Below are positions 54,367 to 64,000 of a stretch of 64,000 nt of DNA, piece after piece. Within the stretch, counting starts at the first letter, position 1; the number at the start of each line of letters is the position of its first letter. The notes below the pieces were generated by a model. The model was not told the origin of the DNA and did not search any database. It was given only the letters and a program-made list of their open reading frames with translations. Source of the stretch: Coix lacryma-jobi var. lacryma-jobi (taxonomy: Eukaryota; Streptophyta; Magnoliopsida; Poales; Poaceae). The position numbers and the translations under genes are program-made. The stretch covers positions 20,238,080 through 20,302,079 of the forward strand of contig CM019831.1 in the NCBI GenBank assembly GCA_009763385.1. The letters run 5' to 3'.

Positions 54367-55564
54367 TTGACTGGTTTCGAGCAGTTATGAACATCAGTTT
54401 ACTGTACTTTTAATACTCATTTATGCCAGGTTTTGAATTTATGCACACTGAATATGTCTAAGAATAATAGCAGGTAACCCTTTAACAGATCTGATCTAAT
54501 TGCCTTTTCAGTTTACTTGTCAGCTGAAAGCATATTCTGTAAATAAAGAAATTGGACATTGTTGACATGAAATTTCTCGTGTTTCTCGATATTCACTACT
54601 TGTATCTCTTGGTGCCCAGGCATGTAAGATGTGGTGGGCAGTGCCAACAATGACATGAAGGAGAAGAAAGCACCGACACCATCCGCAACCATCTATTCTT
54701 CGAGACAAAGCCGAGTAAGAGGCTGTGTTGCATGTGTTTTTTTTTACTTTTTATTTATTTTGCCGAGAATGACATTTGTTGGAATTTAGTGTGCGTTTGT
54801 GGCATAGCTTTAGGACAAAGGTATTGATTTCGTAAACTGTGTGAATTTGATAGTCGACACTTTTTCACACCTTAGAGACATAGTTTTTTCTTGCTTAGAA
54901 AGCCCAGCATCTGTATCTTAGTGCAGACAGCTGTTGGTACAGTACTAGCTACAATTTATTGTGCTGCTACTCGCTAGTGCTTTCTCTCCGGAATGTGGTA
55001 TATGCATCTTTGGCTGTCCTGCCTAAGAGGTTTGATTCTGATGAAATTCTAAATAAAAGCATGATTGGTTGCATTCTTGTTTCGTTGTGCGATGTTGCAT
55101 GCTGTTTACAGGTCTGATCCTGGTTGCCGTAAAAACCCACCACTTTGAGTACTGTCGTGCATGTAGTAGCCTCTAGCCCTCTAGCATTAAAAGTGGACAC
55201 TGCTCTTGGTTTCCAGACTTTACTGTTTCATGGATGGTCAAAGCCTATCACAATCGCTTCATACTTGCATCATCTGTCATATCATTATCTCAAATATTAA
55301 CTCTTCAAATGACATGGACCCAAAGTTATTTTGCCCTGAAAAGATCATTCTCATTCAGAGTTATTTTGCATTTTGGATGAGGTCTGGTACTCTGGTAGTC
55401 TGGTTGATTGGCTGAACGGTATATATCTACTATCTACTAAGACTGGTTATGCAAGAGTGCTTTACTGAGTTTTTAGCCTAGGGGATTAAACTTACCTGAA
55501 TTCAGTTTTGCTCAAGCTTTTTTTCTCCTGTCACTTATATTATATCTCGTCCCATGGCTTGCAG
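54367..55564. other. CACTA-3 interior without a supported gene
   Basis: AT-rich, with intron-like T-rich tracts. 54,610-54,720 could hold a short exon but I cannot support one. It ends at the acceptor before the NSE1-like exon. Confidence 0.4.
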
Positions 55565-55895
55565 CTACTCATCAACAGCTGTTCAACGATATACTTCTCA
55601 AGATCAACAAGGAGTTAGCATACCTGCAGTTTGAGTTGCGAGCATGCATGAACCAATATGATGGAAAGGTGTACTATGGAGTAGTGAATAACATTGCCGA
55701 TCAAGAATTGAAGCTCAGAACAAAGTATTCTGTGCGACAAGTTGCATACTACAAAGGGCTGGTATGTGATAGCTTGCTTTGTATAGTTCAATCTGACACT
55801 ATGTATGCTCTGTCAACTTTCATATACGCTCATGTAATTGTCCCATCAATGGTTCTTTATTGCAGCTAGAAGCAGTTGTTTAGGAAGCTGGAACC
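55565..55895 (+). pseudogene. NSE1: Captured NSE1-like (SMC5/6 complex subunit) gene fragment
   Basis: Exon 55565-55761 is bounded by TTGCAG and GTATGTGAT and is open in one frame. It reads THQQLFNDILLKINKEL, FELRACMNQYDGKVYYGVVNN, then TKYSVRQVAYYKGL, which I recognise as the N-terminal part of plant NSE1, a RING-like subunit of the SMC5/6 DNA-repair complex in the nucleus. A second exon starts at 55866 after TTGCAG in the same phase, but meets a TAG after LEAVV. Upstream and downstream NSE1 exons were not found. It lies inside a CACTA element without transposase, so it is most likely a transduplicated fragment that kept its intron. Assignment is from memory of the family and should be searched. 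Confidence 0.6.
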
Positions 55896-55899
55896 TTTG

Positions 55900-56600
55900 C
55901 ACCATGTCGATTGAGGTCAGTCCATGCTGATAATTGATTGGTGACTATTGTAATGCTAATATTACCAATCAATTTAATAGTACCAATTACCGAGTTATGC
56001 CCTCCCAAGAATTTATAAGTAGTACAAAATTAGTGAGGCTTCAGTTTAATAGAGAGCAGAGGGGATAAAGAAGCTAGACATTCTATCTACGTTGTAATAA
56101 CCTTGATTGTAGGCTCTACCTAAAACAACAAATTAATGTGACATGAGGTAGTAGTATGTTCACAGTATTTTGGCTGACTTACTCTCAACTAACAAGCAGC
56201 TTAATTCAATCAAATTATCAGATTTTGGCATCAGATAAATATGTAGCAAGTATTTTGGCTGAATGTTTTTTGTGTGTGCTTAGCCCAGGAAATTGATTAC
56301 ATTTTTTGCAGGTAGAATGCCTGCTTGACCATCAATTAGTGTTCGGCTGATTGTGAAGACCGGGAATTGGAGAAGTAACTTTATCTAGTCCTTATTCTAA
56401 AACCATGTCATGTGCATGTCATCTGAAAAACTGTTAGCCATTTAGCAATATTCTTAGATATATACATGGTATGAATGCAATATTTAGGCCACTGCTCATA
56501 TGAGTTTACACTACTTATTATCACTGATAACATTTTCTGGCATAGTGATATATGTTGTGCTGTGGTTTGAATTATGTAAATATTTATTTATTTTTTGCTA
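55900..56600. other. CACTA-3 interior after the gene fragment
   Basis: AT-rich, with no supported gene. It may include further intron sequence of the captured gene. Confidence 0.4.
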
Positions 56601-56605
56601 GAAAA

Positions 56606-56915
56606 TGCACTGTAGGGGCGGCTCTAGATTGAACCGCCCCTACAGTGAGAGCCACTGTAAGGACGGCTCAATCTAGAGCCGCCCCTACAGTGAGAGCCAC
56701 TGTAAGGGCGGCTGGTGATTGAACCGCTCCTACAGTGGATCCACTGTAGGGGCGGTTCAATCACGAGCCGCCCTTACAGTGGATCTCACTGTAGGGGCGG
56801 CTGCTCTGTAGGGGCGGCTGCCCCAACCGCTCCTATAGTGGGTGCACTGTAAGTACACTTTGATAGGAGCGGTTGGGCCAGCCGCCCCTACAGTGCTTCT
56901 GGAGCCGCCCCTATA
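56606..56915. repeat. CACTA-3 right subterminal repeat array
   Basis: CACTGTAGGGGCGGCT words in both orientations with GATTGAACCG linkers, ending at the terminal repeat at 56934. Confidence 0.92.
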
Positions 56916-56937
56916 GTGGTTGTGTGTAGTAGTGTAC

Positions 56938-59007
56938 GGCGCGATCTTTCCCGCGCGGCTCGGACTCTGGTACGTGCGCAGCCTCCCCGCACCCCTCCCC
57001 GTACACACCAAATTAATGAAGAATGTAATAGATCGAGAAGAAGAGATACTTAATAAAAAACATTAAACAAGAAAAGAAGGGAACGAATGATGCTCACAGC
57101 AGTTGGCTCTCTTCATAATAAAGCACAGTATGTACAACCAATGTCTAACTTGCCCTTGGAAATGCCAAGAACCTAATCTTTGCTTACACCGTTACAATAT
57201 ACGACCTGACAATTAAGTTGCACTCACATGCCCACGTATGAAAAACAAAGAAAAATAATAACTCCATGAATCGCGGCATCATGCAAAAAACACGATTACA
57301 GAAACAATTCGTGGTTAGAGGAATAATCTGTTCATGGCGTGAACGTTGGACGGATCAATATCCCTTTGTGCTGCTGCAGGCTAGTTGGTAATAAGCACCC
57401 ACACAGGCTTCTCTCCGGTTTCCTGGTGAGCGGTGTCCGGCATTGGCGGTCTCTGCAGAGGTGATGATTTGTGACCGGCAGCCTGCCCTGGTTGCATGCG
57501 ATCATGTGTAGTGGCCGGTGGCCGATAGCCTGGCGCCCTGATGCGTAAGTCGCGGCCTCTCGCTGGAAAGGAGCGGTTGCACGCGGGGGAGAGGGAGTTG
57601 TGCCTTGCGGTCATGTGTAGTGGTCAGTGGCCGGCGGCCTAGCGCCCTAATGGCCGGCATCCCATCGCGACGTACGTCTCCTTGTCGGTAGCCGATCATG
57701 TTTGTGCCTGCCTCGCAGCCGTGGCCTCCGCACTCCTCGGTCGTCGGGCCCCAACAGCCCAGCCTCGTCCCTCTATCCTCAGGCCTCGCCGGCGCCGCAC
57801 AGCCTCAGAGCCACTGACGGGCAGTTGCCGTCGCGATGCAGCCCACGCGAAACCTTGGTTTCCCGCCGTGGAGTCCTCTGCTACCCCGCCGTGGAGTCCT
57901 CTACTACCCCGCCGTGGAGTCCGCACGGAAATTTCGAGTCCGTGAATCCGCTGCGCCGCCGTTCAGCCTGCGTGAGACAATTTATGTGGAAGAGTTGACG
58001 CTTCATGAGATTTGTAACAAAAATTGTACGAATTCAACAGCAAAATCAATGGCATGCATCAACCACAGTACATAGGAACGAAGAGATGCTCTTCTGCGAG
58101 ATCCAGCCATCGATTTGTTTCCTCCTAATGAATCAAACTCCATCTCAACATGCAAGCATCGGATCCACAAGGAGAACCTACAAGCACTGGCCTGGATTGG
58201 CACACGAGGCCACCGCCGTGGTTGTAAATGACATGGAAGCATCGGATCCACTCAGGAGAGAACCTGCAAGCACCGGAGCCAGCTTGAGCAGGGATGAACC
58301 GTGGCTGTCGAGGAAGGTGCCGCCGTCGGGGTGGAGGACCACCGGGCCGCCGCCACCACCACTATGGGAGGCCGGAGGGAGCCGCCGTCGACGCTGGATC
58401 TTGCAACAGCCGGCACCAATGTGTCGAGGAGACACCGCCGGACAATGCACAAACAACGGCCCTTGACGTCGCACCCCAAGATGCCGCATGTGGGCGGAGC
58501 AGTCGCGGCTGCCAGTTGAATGGTGGAGCCGCTGGCTCTTTGGCAGAGGTGGTGCCGCAGCTGCCGGTGCGGGAGGAGGCATCGTCGCCATTGCTACACT
58601 GCTTCAGATGCGGATGGAGAGAAAATGAGTGGAGAAGAAAAATAAAAAAAATAGGGATTGTAGCTATTTATATACGAAGCAAATGAATATTAGTAATACG
58701 CGTCACCACTATACACGTAATGAATGCAGTCGATAGATTTATGGGTCTAGAAAAATCAATTTCCTGCCATGTACATCAAAGAAATAAAAGAATTAATACT
58801 AGTACGCGTAAACCCGAATGGTAGTAAACTTTACGGTAGCGGGATTTAGCAATTGATCTTGCGAGCTGGTGGTGTACTATAAAATCCAATTGGTAGCAAA
58901 ATTATGGTTGTGGGATTTGGGTTGGGCTGGTATATATGCCTCGCCGGAACTAGGCGGCGCTCCGCCGACGCTATAAATAATATTTAAAGCGCTGGTAACT
59001 AAATAGT

Positions 59008-59010
<3 letters not shown>
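56938..59010. other. Spacer between CACTA-3 and the next element
   Basis: No gene supported. 57,380-57,960 is GC-rich with local repeats: GTGGCCGG words and a 23-bp unit containing CCGCCGTGGAGTCCTCT repeated three times (about 57,865-57,930). 58,150-58,270 repeats GCATCGGATCCAC with flanks. The 130-150 codon frames here are low-complexity and overlap on both strands. Confidence 0.4.

Positions 59011-59011
<1 letters not shown>

Positions 59012-59081
<70 letters not shown>
59012..59081. repeat. CT then TA microsatellite
   Basis: (CT)n at 59012-59045 followed by (AT)n to about 59081. Confidence 0.95.
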
Positions 59082-59083
<2 letters not shown>

Positions 59084-59623
59084 TATCACGAACAGGAATT
59101 TGTGAAATATATGTTTGTCCAACATTAGTTATTCTGAGGGTTGAAAGTTTCTCATCCAAGTAGGATTGGGATGCATCTAGAAATTCAGCTTCCCACTACT
59201 TTTCTGAAATCTGGTGTCCAAATACTGGACCTGTATCCTGTCAATGATGGCAGGCTTGAAACAAAACAGGACGCATGCGAGTAGAGTTGTTAGAGCTGGC
59301 AAGGAATTGTTCATCTTTGCTCAGTTTTCTTGTGCTCCTTTGATGTTGAAAGACAAACCCAGGGCGACTGATCGATGTCAACAACAGTATTTTCCACTGG
59401 CTAAACAACTTCTCAATGATGGCTCCCCCACTACTGGAGAAAGGGCCTTTTGCCCCGGGCCATTTTGGCCTATATATATATCGGGAAAATCAATCTTCGC
59501 CGAGTGCCTGGGAGTTCGCCGAGTGCCAAATTTCAGGCACTCGGCGAAGAGCCTCTTTGCCGAGTGCCGCAAATCTGGCACTCGGCAAAGGGCCAATACA
59601 AGGCAAAGCATGCTTTGCCGAGT

Positions 59624-59860
59624 GCCACGTGGCCGGCACTCGGCAAAGAGCCCCTCTTTGCCGAGTGCCAGCCACGTGGCACTCGGCAAAGCATGTGGCC
59701 CCGAATTGTGCCACGTGGGCGGTTCTTCGCCGAGTGCCACGTGGCCGGCACTCGGCAAAGAGCCCCTCTTTGCCGAGTGCCAGCCACGTGGCACTCGGCA
59801 AAGAATGTGGCCCCGAACTGTGCCACGTGGGCGGTTCTTTGCCGAGTGCCACGTGGCTGG
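59624..59860. repeat. Tandem 112-bp unit with G-box palindromes
   Basis: A 112-bp unit is repeated about twice. CCACGTGG occurs seven times (59625, 59672, 59711, 59737, 59784, 59823, 59849), always between GCCGAGTG palindromes. Confidence 0.9.
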
Positions 59861-60634
59861 CACTCGGCAAAGAGGTGCCTCTGGCACTCGGCAAAGAGCT
59901 CTTTGCCTAGTGTTTTTTTCTGACACTCGGCAAAGCCAGTTTTTAAATTATATTTTGATGCAGTAAATTAATCCAAATGAAAAAGTTTTTAACTACAAAG
60001 TTGGTTAACTTATCAAGATGAACAATTTTTGTTTTGGTGATTTTTTCATTTGACAAACTTAAAATAAATTCGTTCACAAATCTTATATATCTCTCCGGTA
60101 GTTTATAAAACTACAAGAGTGATATATAATGTTTATGAATAATGTTAGAACCACAATGTCGGATGCACAAATAGTCAAACAACCAAAAAATAAACTTTGT
60201 AGATCTTGACAAGTTATGAAAGTTTGTAGTTGATAACTTTTTAATTTGAAGTCATCTAGTTATGCAAAACTGCGTCGAATTTGAAAATTTTAAAATTCAA
60301 ATTTTTCAAAATACCTCAGATGGAGAAATGACCAAAATGAAAGTTGTAGATCTCGAAAAGTTATGAAACTTTGGTGTTGACAACTTTTTGATTTGAAATC
60401 ATCTTGTCAACGAAAACTACGTTTCAAATTGTAAAATTTAAAATTCAAATTTTTATAAACGACCTCGGATGGAAAAACTACCAAAATAAAAGTTGTAGAT
60501 CTTGAAAAGTTAGAAAACTTTGTAGTTTACAATTTTTTGATTTGAATTCGTTTAGGGCCTCAAATAAGCAAGTTACACATGGTTTAGTATAATATATGGG
60601 TAATCGAAACGGAGATGGAACGTATATGAGTGAG

Positions 60635-60688
60635 TAGTGCAGTGGTAGAGGAGGCTCTGCGTGAACGAGAGGTCGTGAGTTCGAATCC
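60635..60688 (+). ncRNA. tRNA-like pol III promoter (SINE or tRNA-derived remnant)
   Basis: TAGTGCAGTGG (60635-60645) fits the A-box consensus and GTTCGAATCC (60679-60688) the B-box, spaced 44 bp start to start as in tRNA genes. The sequence between (GTAGAGGAGGCTCTGC) recalls a D arm and anticodon arm, but I cannot fold a full cloverleaf. No poly-A tail or target duplication was seen. Confidence 0.5.
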
Positions 60689-61036
60689 TGCTGACTGCGT
60701 GAGAGAAAATTGCGTGAAAAATAGTAGAACTTGCGATTTCGAGGGCGACAAGTGGAAGCTGCCCAGTGGGCCCCTCCTCCAATTAAATAAAAATTTTTCC
60801 CTATTTTTTCGGGGTTTTTTTTATTTTTTTCTTTGCCGAGTGCCAAATATGTCAGCACTCGGCGAAGCCTTCGCCGAGTGCCCGATATTTGGCACTCGGC
60901 AAAGAACCTCTTTGCCGTGAAATTCTTCGCCGAGTGCCCTTCGCCGAGTGCGGCACTCGGCGAAGCCTTCGCCGAGTGCGAAAGGGCCTTCGCCGAGTGC
61001 TTCCAGCACTCGGCGAAGCCTCGTTCTCCTGTAGTG

Positions 61037-61233
61037 ATAGCCCCGGACATGGAGCCGGGGCTAAGGAATCGGGACTAAAGGCCCGACCTTTAGCCCCGGT
61101 TCCCTCGCCCGGGGCTAATGGGGGACCTTTAGCCCCGGTTGGTAACACCAACCGGGACTAAAGAGGCCTCCAGCCGGGCAACCGTGGCTGGCCTCTTTAG
61201 TCCCGGTTGGTGACCGGGACTAAAGAGGCCTCT
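61037..61233. repeat. CACTA-4 subterminal repeat array (TTTAGTCCCGG family)
   Basis: Words TTTAGCCCCGGTT, ACCGGGACTAAAG and CTTTAGTCCCGGTTGG in both orientations. This is the end next to gene 2 of an element that continues past the window. The expected CACTA terminus is not visible next to 61037. Confidence 0.8.
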
Positions 61234-61538
61234 GCTTTTTTCTTTTTCTTTTCTTTTCAATTGGTTATTGTTTTTGGTTTTACAATTACATTAGGTTTTC
61301 TAATACGTATTATTGGCTGCTAATATATTCCATTAGGCCAGTTTCAGATACGTATTATTCTTCGCTGCTAATAAATATATATAAACACATAAAATTTACA
61401 ATTACACACAAATGAAATATGAAACTATATACATATATATTATAGAGCTAGCTATACATATGTACATAAAATATACAACATTATCCATCATGCATCCTTA
61501 ACTTGATATTTACACACAAATATAATATTGTTCCTAAC
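61234..61538. other. Presumed 3' UTR of CACTA-4 gene 2
   Basis: AT-rich with ATATAT runs; no gene. Confidence 0.55.
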
Positions 61539-64000
61539 TTAGAGGTCATACAAGTGTTCATCTTGGTTTGGTTTCATTGGTTCGTCTTTATTAAACCAAT
61601 ACTCGGTGCCAGACTTAAGGACATGGTCATTAAGGAAGCCCGCGATGGTCTCTTGAATTGCTTTGAGGCGGACCTTATCCATCACCTAGTTCTTCAACCA
61701 TGTCTGCATCAATTTGGATTAAAAGAAAAAGGAAGTATTAACATACATAATATTTATGTAATAGCAACAAAAAATGAAATAAATTTATTTACATGTTACG
61801 TACTTGCTGACTCTGTAAAGGAGTTCTTTTTTCATACACCGTCAGGAACTCGCAAACATAGTACACACATAAATTGTTTCCCGGTGACTGCCGTAGAACC
61901 CACTGTACAAGATGTAAAAAGAGTACTCTTAGTTGAGCGTGCATCTCCTGAGTGATGCTAATTAAGGTAAAGAGGCGGGGAGGTACTGTACAACTTACAT
62001 TTAGTCGTAGAGGATCAGGAAGTTGCGCTTTCAGATCCGGACGGTGTTTCTGAACAAACCAAGTCTAAACCCTGCACAATATATATAATTGGATCGTTAA
62101 TTAACTATTGCAGAGTTAAAGAGCTAGCAGGAATCAATATTTAAAGATCACATTTACCCTCGGATAATATCTATCATATCTTGGTAATCTTCTTGTGGTT
62201 TTCTCAGAGAGTCATAGATTAGCAAACGACTCTCGTGGAGATCGATCACAATTAGAATCCAGTGAAAACTGCATTTATGTTTATATAGTCAACACATATA
62301 TATATCTTTATGTCAACCTATAATAAAATGTGCATATGATAACAAAACTCACCTAAAGTTGTAGGGGAATAGTATATATCTTTTGTCCCTTTGGTTTACG
62401 AAGAACCTCCGCAAATTCCTCTCTGTTTGAGTTTTCCATGCATCCGAGAGAGTACCTGGGTGCTTGAATACGATATATGGATCGATCAAACCAATGTCCT
62501 TGTCATTTTTATGCCTTAGTTGTCTCATCATGTTTCTCCATATGTTTACAAACGCTTGCTAGTGTGAGGATAATTACTTATACATATACATAACCTAAAG
62601 TGAGATTATTAAAGGAAACAATCACTTACAGGCAAAAGCAGCTGACGAGAGATTTGTCGAGAGCGTCCATGTGGCAGAGCTGATGTAACTCATTAAACTG
62701 ACCATATATGATGTCATCACCACGAAAATAATCATGGTCTCTAATTCTGACGCAAATATAGTCATCAGCTTTTCTGCCACACGCCGTGAGGTACCACTGA
62801 TTTAGCAAGTGCATTTGTGTACCAAGATCCCTCAGGGCCGCTGGGTTGTATAGACTTTGGCCATATACATATGCCCTCTGCCATTTATCAACTTCTGGAG
62901 CACTTTTGATGCCTGCTTCTTCGAGTATGTTTTCCACATTCAAACCAGTTTCCTCGAAAAATGAAAGCAGTTGCTCAGGATTAACGTCTCCATATGCTCG
63001 TTGTATGATTTCCATGTTTGTACCGTATTCATTCCCAACAACAAGATCCGGCACTGATAGCTTCTTTTGTTCCCCGAGCTGTGGGACACCCTTTCCTGCT
63101 CTCTTCTTTGTCTTCTTCGCCTCCTCAATTGATTTGCTGAGCGTGCGATCATAGTCTGATTTTGGCGAAGCCTTACGGGCAACACGTACCTTTTTTTGGT
63201 GAGCGTCCACAGTTTGCCTTAGTTTTTCAGGACGAACAAAAAGGTACGGCTTCTCCGGGTTTCACTTTGCTCGACCACTAGCAATGGCAGCGTCGAAGAA
63301 CTTGTTCAAGTCTTTTTGCACTGCAGCTTCAGTCTCCTCCTCGGTCATGTCATATGCAAGTTTTGTCATCTTGGGAGCTGGTTTTCTCACAGAGGCTATC
63401 TTCTTCGGAGGTGGTGGGGCTGACGCCTTTGTTTGTGTGACAGGCCTCTTCTTTGTTGGCAGTGGAGGTGTTGGAACCCGCCGTGGAGATGGGGCAGGTG
63501 GCGGTGTCGGAGCCCGCTTTAGAGGAGATGGTTGGGCCGGTGGCGGTGTTGGATCTTGTCGTGGAGGAGATGGGGCCGGTGGCGGCGTTGGATCACGCCG
63601 TGGGGGAGATGGGGCCGGTGGCGGTGTTGGATCCCGTCGTGGAGGAGATGGGGCCAGTGGCGGTGATGGATCGCGTCGTGTTTGATCTTGATCATCATCG
63701 TCCGCAACACTGTGATCTTGTGGTGAATGTATAATTGGACTTAGGTTGGGGGATGTCCTGCTGTGAAAACAACATGGTATGAGTATCCATTTATACTATT
63801 AGCTCGCCAATACTATTAACTTTCATTCACTAATTTCATACACACCTAGGGATAGGTTGTTGAGGAGGAGGAGGTGATGCGCCAGGAATTATGATATAGC
63901 GCTTGCGCCAACATATGAATGTCTTCTCCGCTTCTCCTAATGTATTCTCGCCATCACCTCCTTTAATGTCAAGTTTGACATTGTCGTAACCTTTTACCAC
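61539..64000 (-). pseudogene. CACTA-4 gene 2: linker and Ulp1-type (C48) protease, partial
   Basis: From the window edge the frame gives TFICWRKRYIIIPG, then an intron (about 63850-63765), then a linker with tandem PPPAPSPPRRDPT repeats (63700-63480). It continues through a TGA at 63262-63264, then GNEYGTNMEIIQRAYGDVNPE and LLNQWYLTACGRKADD (near 62790). The protease part has CSFHWILIVIDLHESR and LLIYDSLR (His and Asp, near 62270-62200), then RQSPGNNLCVYYVCEF (Gln and Cys, near 61890-61840). It ends at TAA 61539 after HLYDL. The C48 active-site residues are all present, though the usual Gly after Cys is Val. The in-frame TGA and the missing 5' part mark it as incomplete or broken. Confidence 0.75.

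Larger units (their letters stand above)
48697..56934. mobile_element. CACTA-3: 8.2-kb non-autonomous CACTA element
   Basis: Left end CACTACGTGAAAAACC at 48697 and right end (complement CACTACTACACACAACC) at 56934 are imperfect inverted repeats. The target duplication TAC is on both sides (48694-48696 and 56935-56937). Both ends carry arrays of CACTGTAGGGGCGG words, related to those of CACTA-1. There is no transposase; the interior holds an NSE1-like host gene fragment, a hAT-like MITE, fragments of other transposons and promoter-like sequence. Confidence 0.92.
59429..61036. mobile_element. CACTA-like element with GCCGAGTGCC palindrome arrays
   Basis: Starts CACTACTGGAGAAAGG at 59429 and ends with the complement of CACTACAGGAGAACG at 61036, so 12 of the first 13 terminal bases match. 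Flanking triplets are CCC and ATA, so there is no clear target duplication. Arrays of CTTTGCCGAGTGCC and GGCACTCGGCAAAG fill 59496-59940 and 60834-61020. No transposase is present. The first 45 bp carry a different word (TTTTGCCCCGG), which raises the possibility of a composite. Confidence 0.65.
61037..64000 (-). mobile_element. CACTA-4, partial (runs off the window)
   Basis: Defined by the subterminal array at 61037-61233 and a gene 2 homologue on the minus strand. Its family word differs from those of CACTA-1, -2 and -3. Confidence 0.75.

Noticed and set aside
58005..58686. Frames of 130-153 codons at 58.0-58.7 kb as a gene
   Set aside because: Pro/Ala/Arg-rich, overlapping in several frames on both strands, no motif, no promoter or splice pattern I could support.
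59214..59966. A 250-codon frame with repeated ECQPRGTRQ-like units and its antisense partners
   Set aside because: Every frame through the GCCGAGTGCC palindromes is open because of the repeat; this is a transposon array, not a protein.

Overview
The window is a stretch of plant nuclear DNA built almost entirely of nested transposable elements. The element families and their motifs (CACTA elements with short subterminal repeats, a Sirevirus-like Copia element, a Cassandra TRIM carrying 5S rRNA sequence, Stowaway-type ends, a Helitron with Rep and PIF1-like helicase exons) point to a grass, probably a panicoid such as sorghum, sugarcane, Miscanthus or maize. The species is an inference. I see no intact host gene. 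One host gene fragment (NSE1-like) lies inside a CACTA element.

Layout. (1) About 720-10,765: a Helitron on the minus strand. Its helicase is cut by a 2,977-bp solo LTR (1147-4123) with target duplication GTAGG, and its N-terminal side has an amplified basic motif. (2) 10840-47852: CACTA-1, 37 kb, with 11-bp perfect inverted ends and target duplication GCA. Inside its gene 2 sits CACTA-2 (13307-37714, duplication TCC). Inside CACTA-2 sits an 11.4-kb Copia element (21762-33158, duplication ATATT). The gene 1 transposase of CACTA-1 carries a Cassandra TRIM (44287-45036, duplication GTACA). (3) 48697-56934: CACTA-3, 8.2 kb, non-autonomous, duplication TAC, carrying the NSE1-like fragment. (4) 56935-59428: mostly featureless. 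(5) 59429-61036: a small CACTA-like element made of GCCGAGTGCC palindromes, with a tRNA-like pol III promoter inside. (6) About 61037-64000: one end of CACTA-4, running off the window.

How the parts work together. CACTA-1 and CACTA-2 have the same plan, all on the minus strand: terminal repeat array, a GATCTA tandem in the leader, gene 1 (TNP2-type transposase), an internal copy of the terminal repeat array, a GC-rich leader, a hairpin-rich non-coding stretch, gene 2, terminal array. Gene 2 joins a plant CACTA-associated N-terminal region, a low-complexity linker and a Ulp1-type (C48) cysteine protease domain; CACTA-4 carries the protease end too. Both genes therefore start next to an array of the element's own short repeat, as expected if one element-encoded protein binds both. 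The hairpins upstream of gene 2 are the most unusual signal. In CACTA-2 the stems of related hairpins differ by compensated base pairs while the loop stays the same. CACTA-1 has one long precursor-like hairpin and a 225-bp inverted repeat in the same place.

No element here looks autonomous now. Both transposases have frameshifts plus stop codons or an insertion, the Copia pol has four nonsense codons and two frameshifts, and the Helitron helicase is split.
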